From contig JANBPK010000811.1 in assembly GCA_027579435.1 (NCBI GenBank), positions 62,001 to 126,000 of the forward strand: a stretch of DNA of 64,000 nucleotides. Direction: 5' to 3'. Position numbers and translations under genes: made by a program. Below are positions 47,835 to 58,997 of the stretch, piece after piece. Source of the stretch: Candolleomyces eurysporus (Eukaryota; Basidiomycota; Agaricomycetes; Agaricales; Psathyrellaceae). Each line of letters begins with the position of its first letter. Within the stretch, counting starts at the first letter, position 1. The notes beneath the pieces were generated by a model, which saw only the letters and a program-made list of their open reading frames with translations, ran no database searches and was not told where the DNA came from.

Positions 47835-49264
47835 TTAAACGTAAGTCGGGCTGAGTGGTGGCTCAGCGTTCTTCACCAAATTCACCACATAATCGTTGAA
47901 CCACTCCCCCGATTCAGGAGCCGGCACATGTGCAACAGGACTTCCGCAATTTGCATCGTACCTCACCGCATTCACATCGCTCGTTCCGTCACTCTCGCCT
48001 CCGGGCTTTACCCATACAATCGCATCAACGTTTTCGTTGTTCAGCACGGCTTGATCAGCTGTAGGCCGTGTACCGAATCCAGCGTTCTTAATATTGCACC
48101 ATTGGCCCCAGGAAGTTCTTATACCAGCTTTGCCTGACCGACCCTGGTCGACGATAAAGTGAGCTGGGAACCCGGCAGCTTCGAGATGCGGTATGAGGTT
48201 GTTGAGGTAGTGGTATTCGTCCCAACTGTCGTTCCATTCAGTGAAGTTTTCGCGAACCGGGGCCTGGTACTGGTTGTAGTTCGAGACGTTGATGGCGAGG
48301 CCACGCGCTTTGGCGGAAGGATTGATGGATTGAGCACCTTTGAGGACTTCAGCAAAGACCTTAGCGGAGGGTTCGAGGTTGGCAGCCCATCCCAGCCAGC
48401 CACCGTGTGCGGCGTCGAGGTAGAGAGCGAAGTTTGAGCGCTGGAGTTTAGCGATGGCCTGTGGAGTTCAATCGTAAAGTCCTGTTAGTCTTGAAGAACT
48501 GGCGGGAAAACAAAAAAGAGAGTGAAGCAGGTGGGATGATGGGCAGACGTACGTAGGAAGTAGCTTCTCGGTATGCATCAGCCGCTTTGGCGCACTTTTC
48601 CACACTCATGTTGGTAATGAGGTTTCCCAGCGAGTCGGGCTCGAGGATGAGCGAGAATTGAAGCTTGTCGGCATCCTCCGTCGAGAGCTCAGCGACAATG
48701 TCTATAAATGTAGTCCCACCGTAAGTATTCTGGAGATAATCAATCATCGCAAGGCGGTGGATACACACTGTCAATGAACCCCTTGTACTTGTTCAACCCA
48801 TCGTCGACGATGTGAAATTCACCATCAGATGCCTTTGCGGAGCAGTCCCGGTCGGGAAGGTTGTATACGACGACTTGAACAATCTGTTTCTTGCCAGTCC
48901 TACTCTGGACAGCTAGAGCATCGCTGATCAGTGGTTTGAGCTCGCTAATCTAGATATGAGAGCCAGAACGATTGAATGATTGAATGAAATTGTTCTAATT
49001 CAAAGTGGCGCGTACCGCAGCCGAGTTAGACACCCAAGCGAATGTGGGGATCTTCTGCACAGTGCGTGTCCTCGCGGCGTTGAGTGTGTCATTCTGCTCG
49101 TTAAAGTATGCGATTGTCTCCTCAAGCTTCGTGGCGTATCCCTTGTTAACATGTGGCTCGACACCGGCGTAGGGACTGCCGTCAGCCTGAGCAGATGAAG
49201 GGGCAGCCAGGATGACAGAGGGGGCAACAGCTAGGATAGCGGCGAGATACTGGAGGTAGTTCAT
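47835..49264 (-). CDS. GH6 cellobiohydrolase-type enzyme, copy B
   Basis: Signal peptide MNYLQYLAAILAVAPSVILA, then directly the catalytic domain (PYAGVEPHVNKGYATKLEET), no CBM1. Catalytic marks are VVVYNLPDRDCSAKASDGE, LILEPDSLGNLITN, LYLDAAHGGWLGWAANLE and IVWVKPGGESDGTSDVN. The same five-exon plan as copies C and D. The tail is PPLSPTYV. Particular to B are CGSPVAHVPAPESGEW and the exon-3 extension. All GH6 catalytic residues are intact. The 5' flank carries both the conserved block and the CCG-N9-CGG site; the 3' flank does not resemble that of C/D. Confidence 0.92.
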
Positions 49265-49581
49265 GATTGACGACCAGAGATGAATCCGGTGGGATAGCTA
49301 TGGATGGAGATGTGGGAACCACGTCGGCTTGAACATTTCAAGGTCACTGTACTTTTAGTCTACTGGTGACCGAAGTTCAGCGTGGGCCCTCGAGTACCCA
49401 TGGCTCGGGTTGAGTGGACGCCTTGAAAGTGCCAAGCCGTGTTGAAGGCGGAGAATTAGCAGGAAGCGTGGTCATGTGAGAGCATCAATCGCGAACTTGC
49501 CTTCTGTTTTGAGAGAAGTTCTTCAAGTGAGTGAATGAAAGAACCGCAAGGAAGCGTGCATTACCACCAAGTAATGAGTGG

Positions 49582-49596
49582 CCGCATCATACGCGG
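49582..49596. promoter_or_regulatory. CCG-N9-CGG inverted site, GH6 copy B
   Basis: CCGCATCATACGCGG, an inverted CCG/CGG pair with nine-base spacing, about 320 bp upstream of the ATG. It is conserved at 52570 and 55247. Such pairs are the usual binding sites of Zn2Cys6 fungal regulators. Confidence 0.5.
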
Positions 49597-49690
49597 TGTC
49601 AGCTCTGCAGAATTCGAGCTGCGATGTCGACTTCCAGGAATTAGCCAGTAAAACACAGAAGACAACATGTCCCTGTATTTGACCTGCATG

Positions 49691-49731
49691 GAAGAGATGT
49701 GACGGAGGAAAGTCGCTTTTGTTTCGCGGAT
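49691..49731 (-). promoter_or_regulatory. Conserved 41-bp upstream block, GH6 copy B
   Basis: GATGTGACGGAGGAAAGTCG followed by CTTTTGTTTCGCGGAT, ~430 bp before the ATG. Confidence 0.6.
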
Positions 49732-49954
49732 AGATCTGAGAGAGGGTCAGAATCAGAATCCGTGAAGAGATAGTCGAGGAAGAGATCCAGCGTTACAGAA
49801 TGATCATGACAATCATATAGATTCCGATGGCGGAGATAAGTGAGCGTCAGTAGCGACTGTCAACATGCTATTTTAAAGGGAGCTTGTTGATTATCTCCTT
49901 CTACAAGAAATACTGGTTAGGCGGGAATTGTCCTTCTCTGGCTGTGTATAAGCA

Positions 49955-50060
49955 GGCAGAATCGAACGCACGACGCAACAGAAGTACGCCAATCCGATCA
50001 CGGGAAACGTGTCCCATCTTCCCGCTCAACCGCTGCTGGACCCCTCCATTGAGCCGTTTC
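49955..50060. repeat. Dispersed non-coding repeat, copy 1
   Basis: Shares CGCACGACG, then CCAATCCGATCACGGGAAA and a TTGAGCC end, with 58815-58940 (CGATCACGGGAAA is identical). Related to a shorter match at 53225-53310. Confidence 0.4.
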
Positions 50061-50619
50061 GATCAAGTGGTCTACCTCAACTTATTCGCAACAGATTTGT
50101 TCGGAAGGAGGTCTTTCCATGGATGCAAGACGTGGTTCTCAGTTTCGGTAGCTCGATATCTCGAACTTTATTGGCGTAGCTGTGCCCTTGAAAAATGTCG
50201 AACCACCATTTGGGGCGACTCCTCGATGACATGAAAGCGGATGATTGCTTCGGCTGGCTTAAGGGATCTTCCACCCGGACTTTGGCCAAGAAATGATGTC
50301 CACAATCTTGAATACCAGATCACGGCTATAGTGCGCGCAGTACTACCGCACTAGCCCCGATGTAATGTGCATGTTCTGATTTTTTGATTTTCTCTAGCCC
50401 ACAAAATGTCGTTGTGAAGTTGTGTAATGAGAACAAGAGGATGATACTTGAGCAGTTCCGAACGGAGGGTAACGCTACTACCTATAGCCCAAGGTTTCAG
50501 CAACCCGGAGTTCATTGAATCTTCCATCGAGTGTCCGACTGCGCTGAATGTACATGTGACTATCATGACCATGTCTATGAAGGAAATCACGTCGTCCTCT
50601 ACGGCGTAAAATAAGGGTC

Positions 50620-50823
50620 GGATCAAACACGAAGTGACTTGATTCAAAAAAGGCCAGTGTGCGGACTGATTAAAATTGGCCAGACAAACCCAGATGAACC
50701 TCAATCCCAGAGCAAGGGGCACCAGGACGGATGCAACTCTTTTTATCATAAAGGGGACAGCTTCTGCTGACTAGTGTCACATTTTAAGACGTGCTAGAGT
50801 ATCACCAACGAGCTGGCGTATGA
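50620..50823. repeat. 3' flank of GH6 copy C, shared with copy D
   Basis: From AACACGAAGTGACTTGATTC through GAGCTGGCGTATGACTAG, colinear with 53330-53526. This marks the downstream limit of the duplication unit that produced C and D. Confidence 0.65.
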
Positions 50824-52243
50824 CTAGGTGTAAGTCGGGCTGAGCGGCGGTTCAGCATTCTTCACCAAATTGACCACATAGTCGTTAAACCACTCCCCCG
50901 CTTCAGGAGCCGGAACATGTGCGACGGGACTCCTGCAATTCGCATCGTACCTCACCGCGTTCACATCGCTCGTTCCATCACTCTCGCCTCCGGGCTTCAC
51001 CCACACAATTGCATCGACATTAGAATCCTTCAGAACGGCCTGGTCAGCTGTAGGCCGCGTGCCAAATCCAGCGTTCTTAATATTGCACCACTGGCTCCAT
51101 GAGGTTCGAATACCAGCTTTACCTGACCGACCTTGGTCGACGATAAAGTGAGCTGGGAACCCGGCTGTTTTGAGGTGCGGTATGAGGTTGGTGAGATAGT
51201 GGGATTCGTCCCAGCTGTCGTTCCATTCCGTGTAGTCTTCGCGTACGGGAGCGACGTATTGGTTATAGTTGGAGACGTTGATGGCCAGGCCACGGACTTT
51301 GGCGGAGGGGTTGATGGCTTGAGCACCTTTGAGGACTTGAGCGAAGACTTTGGCAGAGGGTTCGAGGTTGGCGGACCACCCGAGCCAGCCACCATGTGCG
51401 GCGTCGAGGTAGAGAGCGATGTTAGAGCGTTGGAGCTTGGCGATGGCCTATCACGATGATTGTAAAATCCGTGTTAGTCTCTTGAAGTGACGAAGGAGGG
51501 GCGGATGGCAGGTGTACGCACATAAGCAGTTGCTTCTCGGTATGCATCGGCCGCATTGGCACACTTTACCACACTCATGTTGGTAACGAGGTTTCCGAGC
51601 GAATCGGGCTCGAGGATGAGCGAGAACTGGAGCTTGTCAGCATCCTCGGTAGAGAGCTCAGCGAGAACGTCTAGTATAATAACCCAACAAGTTTTCAGAA
51701 ATCATCTCATTTATTCACAGGCCACGATAAGACTGAATACTCACTGTCAATAAACCTCTTGTACTTGTTCAAACCATCGTCGACAATGTGGAATTCACCA
51801 TCGGACGCCTTAGCGGAGCAGTCCCGGTCGGGAAGGTTGTATACGACGACTTGAACAATCTGTTTCTTGCCAGTCCTACTCTGGACGGCTAGAGCATCGC
51901 TAATCAGTGGTTTGAGCTCGCTAATCTAGATAAGTATGCGAGCCAACACGATAAATGATTGAATCATTGTAAACTTGAATTGAATCCCGCGTACCGCAGC
52001 CGAATTAGACACCCAAGCGAATGTGGGGATCTTCTGTACGGTGCGCGTCCTGGCAGCGTTGAGAGCGTCATTCTGTTCATTGAAATATGCGATCGTTTCC
52101 TCAAGCTTCGCAGCGTAGCCCTTGTTAACATGTGGCTCGACACCAACGTAGGGGTTGCTGTCGGCCTGAGAGGATGAAGGCGCAGCCAGGATGACAGAAG
52201 GCGCAGCAGCCAGGATAGCGGCGAGATACTGGAGATACTTCAT
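50824..52243 (-). CDS. GH6 cellobiohydrolase-type enzyme, copy C
   Basis: Signal peptide MKYLQYLAAILAAAPSVILA, no CBM1, then NPYVGVEPHVNKGYAAKLEE. Catalytic marks are intact: VVYNLPDRDCSAKASDGE, LILEPDSLGNLVTN, AHGGWLGWSANLE, FIVDQGRSGKAG and WVKPGGESDGTSDVN. Copy-specific features are ILKDSNVDAIVW instead of LNNENVDAIVW in B and D, and tail PPLSPTYT. Five exons in the same positions as B and D. Together with D it forms the youngest-looking pair, because flanking DNA on both sides is shared. Confidence 0.92.
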
Positions 52244-52569
52244 GGTTGATGAACAGAGATGAATCCGGTGGAATAGCTATGACTGGGGATGGAGGAACCA
52301 CGTCGCCTTGAACATCTTACGTTCGCTGTATTATATACTATTGCTGACCGAAGCTCAGCGTGCGCCCTTGAGCACCCATGATTCAGGTTGGGTGAACACC
52401 TTGAGAGTGCCAAGCCGTGTTGGGGGCGGAGAATTTGCGGGAATCATGGTCATGTGAGAGCGTATTGGGTTTTCAACCGCGAGCTAGCTTTCTGTTTTGA
52501 GAAATGTTCTTTCAGAGAGGAATGGGTGAAGAAAAAAGAAGCGTACAGCTACCCCCAAGCAATGCGTTG

Positions 52570-52584
52570 CCGCATCATACGCGG
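52570..52584. promoter_or_regulatory. CCG-N9-CGG inverted site, GH6 copy C
   Basis: CCGCATCATACGCGG, identical to the sites upstream of B and D. Confidence 0.5.
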
Positions 52585-52691
52585 TGTGAGCTCTGCAGAA
52601 TTCGAGCTGCAATGTCGACTTCCCACAAAACAGACAGCAAAGCATAGAAGATGGAAGATGCCGTCAACGTGTCCCTGTATTAACCTGGACG

Positions 52692-52732
52692 AAAGAGATG
52701 TGACGGAGGAAAGTCGCTTTTGTTTCGTGGAT
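52692..52732 (-). promoter_or_regulatory. Conserved 41-bp upstream block, GH6 copy C
   Basis: GATGTGACGGAGGAAAGTCG followed by CTTTTGTTTCGTGGAT, ~450 bp before the ATG. Confidence 0.6.
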
Positions 52733-53224
52733 AACTCTGAAAGAGGGCTCGATCAGAATCCCTGGAGAGATGGTAGAGGAAGAGATGCAGCACTGCACAA
52801 TGATCGCGGCAATCATACAAATTCCGATGGCGGAGATAAGTGAGGTCCATGTCTAAATGACAGGTCCATCTTATACAGGGGGTAGGAATCCAATATGCGC
52901 TCTTCCAAGCTCACAACGATTCTATCAATAGCACCATACCCGACACCTATCCCCTCTTTCTACCAGGGTTGGCCACAAGATGGGACTTGACCACGGGAAA
53001 GCTGCAAAACTACTTGCCACAGAGCACAGGGACCGGCTAGTATAGAGAAGCAAGGAGAGTCTAGAGTACAGCTCAGATACCGGATGAATACCACGGAAAA
53101 TCGTAGTAAATGAGGCCTCCTGGCATTAGAACCCACTGCTCGATGCTTGCGTCTGAGCTTCACCACCAGCGTCTACTTGTTTGATCGTTACGGAGTCGCA
53201 CCCGGTCTGAGACTGAGATAGACA

Positions 53225-53310
53225 AGCTGGAGTGGTTTTGATGGAGCTACGGGTCAGGACCGACCGCACGACGTGTCGGAAGCGCGCTAACCACATCGTT
53301 TTCTCGGGTG
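53225..53310. repeat. Dispersed non-coding repeat, copy 2
   Basis: AAGCTGGAGTGGTTTTGATG... and CGACGTGTCGGAAGCGCGCTAA match 58816-58875. No coding capacity is seen. Confidence 0.45.
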
Positions 53311-53329
53311 TAACGCATGGCTCTGAGCG

Positions 53330-53526
53330 AACACGAAGTGGTTTGATTCAAAATGGCCAGTCTGCGGACTGATCATAAGTCGCAAGGCAGGCCCAGACGG
53401 ACGTCAATCCCAGAGTAGGGTGTCCCAGGATGAATCCAACTCGTCTTATCGTTAACAGGACAGTTTTTGCTTCCCAGCGCCACATTGTAAGATACGCTAG
53501 AGTGTCATTAACAAGCTGGCGTATGA
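53330..53526. repeat. 3' flank of GH6 copy D, shared with copy C
   Basis: Colinear with 50620-50823 (AACACGAAGTGGTTTGATTC ... AAGCTGGCGTATGATTAG). Confidence 0.65.
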
Positions 53527-54954
53527 TTAGATGTAAGTCGGGCTGAGCGGCGGTTCAGCATTCTTCACCAAATTTACCACATAGTCGTTAAACCACTCCC
53601 CCGCTTCAGGAGCCGGAACATGTGCGACGGGACTCCTGCAATTTGTATCGTATCGCACGGCGTTCACATCGCTCGTTCCGTCACTCTCGCCTCCGGGCTT
53701 CACCCACACAATCGCATCGACGTTTTCGTTGTTCAGCACGGCTTGATCAGCTGTAGGCCGTGTACCAAATCCAGCGTTCTTGATATTGCACCACTGGCTC
53801 CACGAAGTTCTTATACCAGCCTTGCCTGACCGACCCTGGTCCACGATAAAGTGAGCTGGGAATCCAGCAGTTTCGAGGTGCGGTATGAGATTGTTGAGGT
53901 AGCGCCGTTCGTCCCAGCTGTCATTCCATTCGGTAAATTCTTCGCGCACGGGAGCGACGTATTGGTTATAGTTGGAGACGTTGATGGCGAGGCCACGGAC
54001 TTTGGCGGAGGGGTTGATGGATTGAGCTCCTTTGAGGACTTGAGCGAAGAGCTTGGCGGAGGGCTCGAGGTTGGCAGCCCATCCCAGCCAGCCACCGTGT
54101 GCGGCGTCGAGGTAGAGAGCGATGTTGGAGCGCTGGAGCTTGGCGATGGCCTATCAAGATGATTGTGAAATCTGTTAGTTTCTTGAAGTGACGAAAGAGA
54201 GGTGAATGGTAGGTTTACATACGTAGGCAGTTGCCTCTCTGTATGCATCGGCCGCATTGCCGCACTTGATCACATTTAGGTTGGTAATGAGGTTTCCGAG
54301 CGAGTCAGGTTCGAGGATGAGCGAGAATCGGAGCTTGTCAGCATCCTCGGTAGAGAGCTCAGCCATAATATCTTGTATAATAACCCGACAATGAGTTTTC
54401 AAAAGTCATCGGAATTACCGCACAGGCCGATATAAGACTGAATACTTACTGTCAATGAACCCCTTGTACTTTCTCAAACCATCGTCGGCGATGTGGAGTT
54501 CGCCATCGGACGCCGTTGCTGAGCAGTCGCGGTCGGGAAGGTTGTATATGACGATTTGAACGATCTGTTTCTTGCCAGTCCTACTCTGGACAGCGAGAGC
54601 ATCGCTAATCAGTGGCTTGAGCTCGCTAATCTAAATATGCGAGCCAGCACGATAAATGACTGGGTTTAATCATTTTAAATCAAACTTGAGTTGAATGGCG
54701 CGTACCGCAGCTATAGTAGACACCCAAGCGAATGTGGGGATCTTCTGCACGGTGCGTGTCCTAGCAGCGTTGAGAGTGTCATTCTGCTCATTGAAATATG
54801 CAATCGTCTCCTCAAGCTTTGTAGCGTAACCCTTGTTAACATGTGGCTCGACACCAACGTAGGGGTTGCTGTCGGCCTGAGCGAATGAGGGAGCAGCGAG
54901 GATGACAGAGGGAGCTACAGTCAGAATAGCGGCGAGATACTGGAGATACTGCAT
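53527..54954 (-). CDS. GH6 cellobiohydrolase-type enzyme, copy D
   Basis: Signal peptide MQYLQYLAAILTVAPSVILA, no CBM1, then NPYVGVEPHVNKGYATKLEE. Catalytic marks are kept: IVIYNLPDRDCSATASDGE, LILEPDSLGNLITN, AHGGWLGWAANLE and WVKPGGESDGTSDVN. Two copy-specific changes are near conserved places: FAWVSTIAAV instead of FAWVSNSAAV at the end of exon 1, and WDERRYLNNL instead of WDEYHYLNNL (copy B). The tail is PPLSPTYI. Five exons. It is the most upstream gene of the tandem array and may be diverging in substrate subsites. Confidence 0.91.
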
Positions 54955-55246
54955 GATTGATGACCAGGGATGGGTCCGGTGGAATAGATATGGACGGGGA
55001 TGCAGGAACCACATCGGCCTAAACATCTTACGTTTGCAGTACTTTATACTGCTGGCTACCGAAGTTCAGCGTACGCCATGATTTAGTGCGAACGACGCCT
55101 TGAAAATGCCTAGCCGAAGTAAAGGCGGAAAATTTACGGAGAGCGGGTGGTCATCTGAGAGCGTATTGAGTTTCAACTGCGAGTTAGCTTTCTGTTTTGA
55201 GAGATGTTCTTCAAAGAGTGAATGGATGAAGAGAAGTAGTGCGTTG

Positions 55247-55261
55247 CCGCATCATACGCGG
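55247..55261. promoter_or_regulatory. CCG-N9-CGG inverted site, GH6 copy D
   Basis: CCGCATCATACGCGG, ~290 bp upstream of the ATG, identical to the sites of B and C. Confidence 0.5.
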
Positions 55262-55339
55262 TGCGATGCCGATTTCCCAGAAAGTAGTCGTTTAATTATA
55301 GAAGATGGCATCAGCTTGTACCTGTGTTTGACCTGAACG

Positions 55340-55380
55340 GAAGAGATGTGACGGAAGAAAGTCGCTCTTGTTTCGTGGAT
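55340..55380 (-). promoter_or_regulatory. Conserved 41-bp upstream block, GH6 copy D
   Basis: GATGTGACGGAAGAAAGTCG followed by CTCTTGTTTCGTGGAT, ~390 bp before the ATG. Confidence 0.6.
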
Positions 55381-57475
55381 AACACTAGACCGCAGAACTG
55401 GGAGAAAGGGTCAGAATCAAGATCAGTGGAGTGGAGAGATGGTCGAAGTCTGAGGGAGAAGAGGATGCGGAATTATAATCATCGTGACAATCATACAGGT
55501 TCCGATGGTGATGGCGGAGATACGTGAGGCCCAAGATTGATTGCTATAAAGGAACTATATGCTAGCGTGTCGACCGCCATGTCTGCTAAACCAGAGGAAG
55601 ATTCGAATTTACGCTGGAGATACTTGGTGTACACATGGGTTATGAAGCTTGAATCTCGACAGCAACCCCGCATCTCAATTTTTGTTCACTACGGCGGATA
55701 TAGGCTCATCAAACGCTGAGGGACTATCAGAGAGAAACTACAACTACAGAGGAGCACCGGTAGAGACCTGGAAGGCAAGGAGATGGGTAATCGTCAATAA
55801 AACCCCATGTTGTTAGAGTCAGCCAATCGATGCAAATTGCTTCTTGGGAAGGATAGATTCACTTGAACTGCACTATCGCACTGCCACTAGCGATTTCCAC
55901 ATTTAAGTGCTAGCAATGATCATGACTGGCGACGCAAATGCAAAGTGTTGGCCCTTCCTATCACTTTTCCAACGACTAAAGACGCGCAAAAGTATTTCTT
56001 TGCAAAGCTTTGCTCATTTTCTGAACTGGCAGTTGCGTGAGGACAAAAAATCAATACTGGGGCCTTTTCCCAAGAGTAGAGCCATTACAGCTGTACAGCG
56101 GATAGAGAGGCAAGATTCTACATCACTCCGGAAGTCTTAGCTGCATGCATTTATGCATCCGAGAAACCGATGTGCACGAAGCTTGGGACCCCCAATATAT
56201 CATCTTGTGTATATGCTGCCGAGAACCGGTCATTTGCGGCCTTTCTTACCAGCAAAGCAAAGCAGGTGTCCAGCCTTTGCAGGAGTGCTCAGTTTTCAGG
56301 ACACAAGCGACGTTCCTCAAATATTGCCAGCCACTGACGTCCAATCCCCCTCGTGTACCGATCCTTGCGAACGGTGTAAGCAGAGCTTGGTTGCAAGGGA
56401 ATCAATAATAGGTGAGCATGATCAAATGGCAAGGAGCGTTTACACCCTCCGAGCTATTTATGTCCTTTCATGTAGCAGTACTTTTCAATCTTGACGCCCG
56501 CTTGCACTAAACCTGTGGCAAGCGGCCGATGCTTCGCACGGCAGGAGCCGAGGCATTTTGCGGGCTTCCGAGGGCGAGATAGAAAGTGACGGCGGCACGA
56601 ACTATGATGGCGGAGTGGGAGGAAATGTTGAAATGGGCGGACGGAAAACAGGCGGAGCTGCAAAATGACTGATGGGAGAGATGCGGCCCGGTCACAAGGA
56701 GCGACGTCGTCTTGGCATTTTTGGCCCTTAAGTACCCTCGGCAAAATGCCTCGGCAACCTCAGAATGCGTGACGAGCTTTCCTTTTTGAGCGTGTGAGTC
56801 TCTTATTCTCTTCTTTCTTTTCGTTCTTTTAACACCCAGGTACATGGCGGGTAAACCGTGCGCTGCACTGTTTTCGTGTCATGACCTGATGAACGCCCAG
56901 GTGGGCGTTCGGGATTGGGTCAAGGCGCTGAACAAGCGTCAAAATCCCAGAGTCTCTCATCTACAGGCTAAACCCTCGCCCTAGCCGCTGCAAAAACTTC
57001 AATCTTGTGATCGTGTTGGCTGTGGAGAAATGAATTGAATGCCTCTGAGCTGATCGCCCGAGTACATGTACATTCAGCCTGACATACAAATGTATTCCAT
57101 CAAGTCGGATGACAGCTGGACTGCTGGCTTCCTCGGATAGAACCTCGCATCAATTCAAATACGCGTCAGAAAAACAACGCTCTGTATCCGGCATTCCAGG
57201 TCCCCTAAATCGCCTTTCTTGCAAAGGAACCCGCTCTTGAATCACGGCTTCCCATCGCAGGCAACAGCTAAGTAAGGTGGCCAGCTTTGTGTGGATGCAT
57301 TGATTCACAGTAACAATCCTCAGACTCCTTCCTGACGCCGGCGATGTCCGGGTCCCGGACTCCATCTCCAACCGATGCTCAAGCTCGAGTNCCCCCCGCC
57401 TAAAGGTAACGGACCTTGGCTGTACTACGAAAAATGATTCACACTCAACTGCGAAAAGTTTTAGCGACGCGTTCC

Positions 57476-58114
57476 ATGTCGAAGGAGGTTCGAGCCGAAT
57501 CAGTTTACCAGAACGCTTCAGTTGTCGTGGGTTATATTCTGTGGGTATTTTGATGCAGTTAAATGCTCACATGGCTCCAGTCGGGTCTCGGTGCTGCTGT
57601 TGCAGCCCAGTTATACTCCTTCCTCAACGACGGGAACAACTATCCTCAGACAAATGCAAGCGCCAACTGCAACATCCTCAACGGCAGCTGTGCTCCGCCA
57701 TCTTTCATTCCATTTTTATGCTATTTAGCACTCGCTTTTAACATAGCAGCTGCTGTGAACACCTTCATTGTCATGGATTGGCAAAGGCAAGTTGATGAAG
57801 GCATTTTCGGGGTTGGCAGTTGGAGACAGGGGTTTTTGAAGCAGTTTCTTCCCGTTGCTAACATAATGTGTACGCGTGAAAATTTCTTTGGTCACAGCAA
57901 GCTTACTAACCTCGCTAGCGCCATAGGGTTTGTTTCGTTTTACGCTGGACTTATCCTGATCATCGTTCCCATCACCGCATACGTAGTGGCCGAAGGAAGT
58001 TCTGCCCATAGAGCGCTCTTTGTGGTTTTTACAAGCTTTTTCTTCCTTCTATTCCTCATTTACTTCTGTACAGAGATACCTCGCCTGGTATCTGCTGCCT
58101 CGCGACAGGCGTAA
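57476..58114 (+). CDS. Small multi-pass membrane protein, unknown function
   Basis: Two exons. Exon 1 (57476-57526) encodes MSKEVRAESVYQNASVV and a phase-0 intron of 54 nt (57527-57580) joins it to SGLGAAVAAQLYSFL, for ~194 residues in total. Four hydrophobic segments are visible: the weak GLGAAVAAQLYSFL, then FLCYLALAFNIAAAVNTFIV, FVSFYAGLILIIVPITAYVV and ALFVVFTSFFFLLFLIYF. A loop with two cysteines (NCNILNGSC) lies between the first two. Between the second and third is a charged segment with VDEGIFGVGSWRQGFLKQ. I do not recognise a family. An alternative start inside the intron (57563, MLTWLQSG) would remove exon 1. Confidence 0.6.
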
Positions 58115-58997
58115 TTCTGAATCGTGGCCCTACATCTCTGACTAGTTGGAGAACAACAAAAATGAAACTACCTAAGCATTCCTTGATGCTGGATTAGTGA
58201 GACGTTTGTTTTTAAGTAGCTTGATCGCGGCTAAACAACCCAGTTGCATGTTCGTATTCGAGGGTATCATCCATGGGCAAAAGAACCCGGTTCAAAAGCC
58301 CAACGGCATTCAACCTAGAATTTACAGTAAACAATACTAACAAAAAGCTTTGTAAAGTCAAAGTCTATGAATCCCCCGATTGCACGGATTACGAAACGTT
58401 GCAGCTGCGCAGTCGTCACTACTGAGCCGGGTTCATTTTCCATGCCGTATCTGCATGCATAGTCTTGGAGCTCTTGAGGACTCGAGCCCCGAACTGGGTT
58501 GTTATTCCTCAGGGGAATTAAGTTCCACAACGCAAGGCGAGCTTGGTTCGGCGGAAACCCAACTTGATGAAACTCGCAGCATCGATAACATTGATACCGT
58601 CATCGAACGTCCGGCAGTTGTATCTCGAGCAGATAGGATGACCAGGGGAGGCAGTGAGCGGAAAGCAAGGTATTCCTGCAGGTCCGTACCAGCTGGCAGG
58701 CCATTCATCGCCTGGTTCAGTGCATCCATCGACCGCATCAATAAATTCATCGCAGCGGGGAACGGTCGAAAATGAGACCTCGATGACACCAGAAGCCATT
58801 TAGTTGATGTCTCGTAAAGCTAGAGTGGTTTGGGTGGAGTTACGAGTCAAGCACGACGCGTCGGAAGCGCGCTAATCCGATCACGGGAAATGCGTCACGC
58901 GTCTGTCACGTCACGGTGCGCCCCGTTGATTGAGCCACGGTGCCAACGCGCTCGCCCATCTCATTGAAACACCTTCTCCTCGTCGTCCCTGTCGTCG
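58115..58997. other. Intergenic region with a dispersed repeat copy
   Basis: No supported gene. It contains a minus-strand open frame of 93 codons (58518-58799) without recognisable features, and the repeat at 58815-58940. Confidence 0.45.
58815..58940. repeat. Dispersed non-coding repeat, copy 3
   Basis: AAGCTAGAGTGGTTTGGGTG, GCACGACGCGTCGGAAGCGC, then GCTAATCCGATCACGGGAAA and a TTGATTGAGCC end. The left part matches 53225-53310, the right part 49965-50060, so this is the most complete copy. Confidence 0.45.

Larger units (their letters stand above)
49265..50823. other. GH6 B upstream region and C downstream flank
   Basis: No gene. It holds the conserved upstream blocks of copy B (to about 49850), a dispersed repeat copy (~49955-50060) and the 3' flank shared with copy D (~50620-50823). 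Confidence 0.5.
52244..53526. other. GH6 C upstream region and D downstream flank
   Basis: No gene. It holds the conserved upstream blocks of copy C (to about 52860), a unique part, a short dispersed-repeat match (53225-53310) and the 3' flank shared with copy C (53330-53526). Confidence 0.5.
54955..57475. other. GH6 D upstream region followed by ~1.9 kb with no gene seen
   Basis: 54955-55530 carries the conserved upstream blocks of copy D. From 55531 to 57475 only short open frames without domains are present; there is an N at 57391 before a C-run. No gene or element is recognised. Confidence 0.5.

Noticed and set aside
58518..58799. Minus-strand 93-codon open frame with several cysteines
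   Set aside because: No signal peptide, domain or supporting splice context; length is within chance for this GC content.
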